Shown here in pieces: positions 21,653 to 23,559 of a stretch of DNA of 23,559 bases. The stretch spans positions 1 through 23,559 of the forward strand of contig JAUNUL010000007.1 in NCBI GenBank assembly GCA_030538175.1, written 5' to 3'. This DNA comes from Propionibacteriaceae bacterium. Lineage in GTDB: Bacteria > Actinomycetota > Actinomycetes > Propionibacteriales > Propionibacteriaceae. Under the pieces are notes generated by a model. It was not told where the DNA came from. It was given only the letters and a program-made list of their open reading frames with translations, and made no database searches. Position 1 is the first letter of the stretch. The number at the start of each line of letters is the position of its first letter. The position numbers and the translations under genes are program-made.

Positions 21653-21707
21653 GATCAGGAGCCCGAGCGTCTCACCTGCCCCCGCGTATCTGGTTGTGTC
21701 ACCGAAG

Positions 21708-22787
21708 TCAGTCGTCGCCAGCTGAGGGGAGCTCTCGTCGCCCGAGCCGTTCGCGTGCCTCGCGGAGCATGAGTTGGAGTCGCTGTTCGAGTTCGTGCTT
21801 AGGTGGCAGGGCTGTCCAGTACTCGGCTACGACGATGCCGTCCTTGTGCATCTCCAGCAGTTCAACCTGTTCACGGCTGGCCTCCGCGCACAGGATCAGA
21901 CCAACGGGCGCTCCCTCGCCGTCGTGGCGCTCGTGGCGGTTGAGCCACTTCAAGTAGAGCTTCATCTGACCCTCGTAGCGAGCGTCGAACTCGCCGATCT
22001 TGAGCTCCACTGCGACAAGGCGCTTCAAGGGCCGGTGGTAGAGGAGCAGGTCGAGGTGGAAATCCTTGCCGTCGATCACCATCCGCTTCTGCCGTTCCAC
22101 GAATGTGAAGCCCGTGCCAACCTCCAGCAGGAACGCTTCCAGATCACGGAGAATCGCCGCTTCAAGGTCTGCTTCGAGGTAGCCGTCGTGGAGGCCGAGG
22201 AAGTCGAGCAGGTACGGGTCGCTGAACGTGTCTGCGGGAACCAGTGACCCCGGCCCGAGCTGCGAGTCGGCAAGCTCGCGACGTTCGTAGGCTTTGCGGC
22301 TGATCGCGCGGCGCAGTTCCCGCACCGTCCATCGCCCCGCGACGGCCGCGTCGGCGTAGAAGGCCCGCGCATCGTCGCTGCGCAACGGCAGGAGTGCCAG
22401 GAAGTGCGACCAACTCAATTTCTGTGACAGCGTCACCAGAATCTCGCGGTCAGGGAACAGGCGGGAGAACTTGACCATCCGGTTCAGGTTCGGCTCGTCA
22501 AAGCCTCGCCCGAAGCGGCCCGTCAATTCCTGTGACAGCGTCACCAGAATCTGGGCACCGTACTCGGCGCGCCCGGCACCGAGTACTTCAGAGTCGATGA
22601 TTGAGCCGATCTCCCAGTACGTCATCGTCAAGGTCGCGTTGGCGTAGGAAGCGATCGACTCACGGGCGCTTTCGATGAGAGCCGATACCTGGGCGACCAG
22701 GCCTTGCTCGGCCGACGGCACTCCTGCAGCCGGACGGCGCACTAAAGCATCGCCTGACTCTCGGCTTGGTGCGGCGGGCTCGTTCAT
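21708..22787 (-). CDS. DUF1016/YhcG-type PD-(D/E)XK nuclease
   Basis: A 359-aa protein. The N-terminal DUF1016 domain has YWEIGSIIDSEVLGAGRAEY at 57-76, FGRGFDEPNLNRMVKFSRLF at 92-111 and LSWSHFLALLPL at 124-135. The C-terminal YhcG-type nuclease domain (about 205-330) has LEAFLLEVGTGFTFVERQKR at 215-234, D246 in FHLDLLLYH, E261-L-K263 in VAVELKIGEF and Q274 in the following helix, a complete PD-(D/E)XK site. YhcG-family proteins are encoded widely on mobile elements and have been linked to DNA cleavage and anti-phage or restriction-associated functions; the role here is not known. It stands alone on the minus strand between two plus-strand DUF6112 genes, which marks it as cargo. It contains a 30-bp internal direct repeat. 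Confidence 0.93.
   Translation of the reverse strand: MNEPAAPSRESGDALVRRPAAGVPSAEQGLVAQVSALIESARESIASYANATLTMTYWEIGSIIDSEVLGAGRAEYGAQILVTLSQELTGRFGRGFDEPNLNRMVKFSRLFPDREILVTLSQKLSWSHFLALLPLRSDDARAFYADAAVAGRWTVRELRRAISRKAYERRELADSQLGPGSLVPADTFSDPYLLDFLGLHDGYLEADLEAAILRDLEAFLLEVGTGFTFVERQKRMVIDGKDFHLDLLLYHRPLKRLVAVELKIGEFDARYEGQMKLYLKWLNRHERHDGEGAPVGLILCAEASREQVELLEMHKDGIVVAEYWTALPPKHELEQRLQLMLREARERLGRRELPSAGDD
22415..22444. repeat. Internal 30-bp direct repeat in the nuclease gene, copy A
   Basis: Matches 22523-22552 at 29 of 30 positions. On the coding strand it encodes the ILVTLSQKL segment (about residues 116-124). Confidence 0.8.
22523..22552. repeat. Internal 30-bp direct repeat in the nuclease gene, copy B
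   Basis: Matches 22415-22444 with one mismatch and lies exactly 108 bp (36 codons) away in frame. It encodes ILVTLSQEL (about residues 80-88). Confidence 0.8.
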
Positions 22788-22906
22788 GCCTCAAGTCTCC
22801 CAGAACCCACCGACAAACGCCGGGCGCGGGGTACAGGGCGCACCTGTGGCGTGTACCCGTCTGCGACTCGCGTGGGCGGGGCGACCGCTCGCCAAGGAGA
22901 CCTACC

Positions 22907-23230
22907 GTGTTCGATCTGCTCACCACTACCGTTCTGCCCGCTGTCGGCTTGGTGCCGATGGAAATCAACATCGACCCCAACACCAACGGCCTGCCAGGGA
23001 TCAACCAGCTGCGCACCATCGTCGGCGCGGTGATGACCATCGGCCTGATCCTCAGTGTGCTCGCGCTGATCGTCTCGGCGATCGTGTGGGGCTTCGGCGC
23101 GAACAGCAGCAACCCTCACCTCGCCAGCCGCGGGAAGATCGGCGTCCTCGTCTCCTGCGGTGCAGCCGTGATCTGCGGCGCTTCGGTGACGCTCATCAAC
23201 TTCTTCTGGAACGTCGGCCAGCAAGTCTGA
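22907..23230 (+). CDS. DUF6112-like small membrane protein (VirB2/TrbC-like), copy 2
   Basis: A 107-aa protein from GTG 22907, with an AAGGAG ribosome-binding site eight bases upstream; the longer frame back to 22766 runs through the nuclease promoter region and is not credible. It has a short N-terminal segment (FDLLTTTVLPAVGLVP), then two hydrophobic helices at about 37-62 and 78-100. It resembles copy 1 at protein level, and a 21-bp stretch is identical between the genes (21487-21507 and 23065-23085), so they arose by duplication. The terminal GQQV mirrors GQQL of copy 1. Probable role: second VirB2/TrbC-like subunit of the type IV transfer channel. It is followed 31 bp later by the TrbL-like gene. 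Confidence 0.87.
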   Translation: MFDLLTTTVLPAVGLVPMEINIDPNTNGLPGINQLRTIVGAVMTIGLILSVLALIVSAIVWGFGANSSNPHLASRGKIGVLVSCGAAVICGASVTLINFFWNVGQQV

Positions 23231-23261
23231 CCCGGCAACACGAGAAGGCAGGTGGCTCGGC

Positions 23262-23559
23262 ATGAGCGTGTGCGACATCCCGGTGATCTCCTCGGTCTGC
23301 GACGCCGTCGGCGAGGGGGCCGCCTCCTTGGTTGCGGCACCGTTCGACTGGCTTGCCCAAGCGATGGGAGCCGCCGCGGGCTGGCTGTTCGAAGCTGTCT
23401 GGTGGGTGTTCGACACCTCCACCCTCGTCGACGTGACCCGCCCGGAGTACGTCAGCGTCTACAACCTGCTGTTCGGTGTCGCGGTCTTCGTGATGCTGAT
23501 CTTTTTCTGCCTCCAACTCATCACCGGCCTGATCCGCCGCGACCCCACAGCCCTCAGCC
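23262..23559 (+). CDS. TrbL/VirB6-like conjugal transfer membrane protein, N-terminal part (runs off the window)
   Basis: The start is ATG 23262, with an AGGCAGGTGG site upstream; the frame stays open to the window end, giving 99 codons. The visible part has a Cys-containing N-terminus (MSVCDIPVISSVCDAVGEGA), amphipathic Trp-rich segments (FDWLAQAMGAAAGWLFEAVWWVF) and a strong membrane helix at about 67-91 (VYNLLFGVAVFVMLIFFCLQ) followed by RRDP. This is the usual beginning of actinobacterial TrbL/VirB6-like proteins, which form the inner-membrane core of the transfer channel and commonly follow DUF6112 genes. The rest of the protein, expected to hold several more helices, lies outside the window. 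Confidence 0.8.
   Translation, partial: MSVCDIPVISSVCDAVGEGAASLVAAPFDWLAQAMGAAAGWLFEAVWWVFDTSTLVDVTRPEYVSVYNLLFGVAVFVMLIFFCLQLITGLIRRDPTALS

Noticed and set aside
22766..22906. Longer start for the second DUF6112 gene
   Set aside because: The upstream frame overlaps the start of the divergent nuclease gene; GTG 22907 has AAGGAG at proper spacing and matches the length of copy 1.
1..23559. tRNA genes, att sites or insertion sequences
   Set aside because: No cloverleaf-like sequence, direct terminal repeats or transposase frames were found by eye; absence is not proven.

Overview
The window comes from a high-GC Gram-positive actinobacterium, most likely Microbacteriaceae or a relative. The signs are strong G/C third-position bias, frequent GTG starts, and families typical of that group: DUF2637, DUF6112, a MAB_1171c-like membrane protein, an EspR-like regulator and WXG100-type proteins. 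It looks like part of an integrative conjugative element or conjugative plasmid carrying cargo. No relaxase, coupling ATPase, complete integrase, tRNA or att site is visible here, so the boundaries are unknown.

Region 1 (2-493, + strand) is the C-terminal end of a DNA cytosine-5 methyltransferase cut by the window edge. Region 2 (519-10218, - strand) is an eleven-gene array. In transcription order it holds: an integrase-core-binding/receiver-like regulator with a 10-C tract, a 121-aa protein, a lidless Hsp70, a membrane-anchored J-like/TPR protein, GrpE, a large EccC-like FtsK/SpoIIIE ATPase, a coiled-coil protein with a C-terminal membrane anchor, an 86-aa WXG100-like protein, a 261-aa ADP-ribosyltransferase toxin, and two small proteins of 62 and 71 aa. 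The toxin's N-terminus resembles the 86-aa protein. The gene order suggests a chaperone-assisted, FtsK-powered toxin export or delivery module. It lacks the usual type VII membrane components (EccB/D/E, MycP), and I do not recognise it as a named system. It is the most interesting part of the window.

Region 3 (10409-13529, - strand) is a tightly overlapping operon: EspR/XRE-type regulator, ImmA/IrrE-type metallopeptidase, MAB_1171c-like membrane protein and alpha/beta hydrolase. The first two resemble the repressor/anti-repressor-protease pair that controls ICEs and prophages. Region 4 (13530-13907) is the divergent control region, with four 14-bp palindromes (TTGNACATGYNCAA) spaced 23, 22 and 45 bp apart. 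This is the likely regulator-binding array.

Region 5 (13908-23559, + strand) holds the transfer and maintenance genes: ArdC-like antirestriction protein, prim-pol replication protein, DUF2637 membrane/HTH protein, two conserved unknowns, ParB-like protein, a membrane-anchored NTF2/VirB8-like candidate, a three-domain cell-wall hydrolase, two DUF6112 (VirB2/TrbC-like) small membrane proteins and the start of a TrbL/VirB6-like protein. A DUF1016/YhcG-type PD-(D/E)XK nuclease gene lies on the opposite strand between the two DUF6112 paralogues, as if inserted as cargo.

The only gene-free stretch over 300 bases is 13530-13907, described as the control region. All assignments come from reading the sequence; no database search was run.
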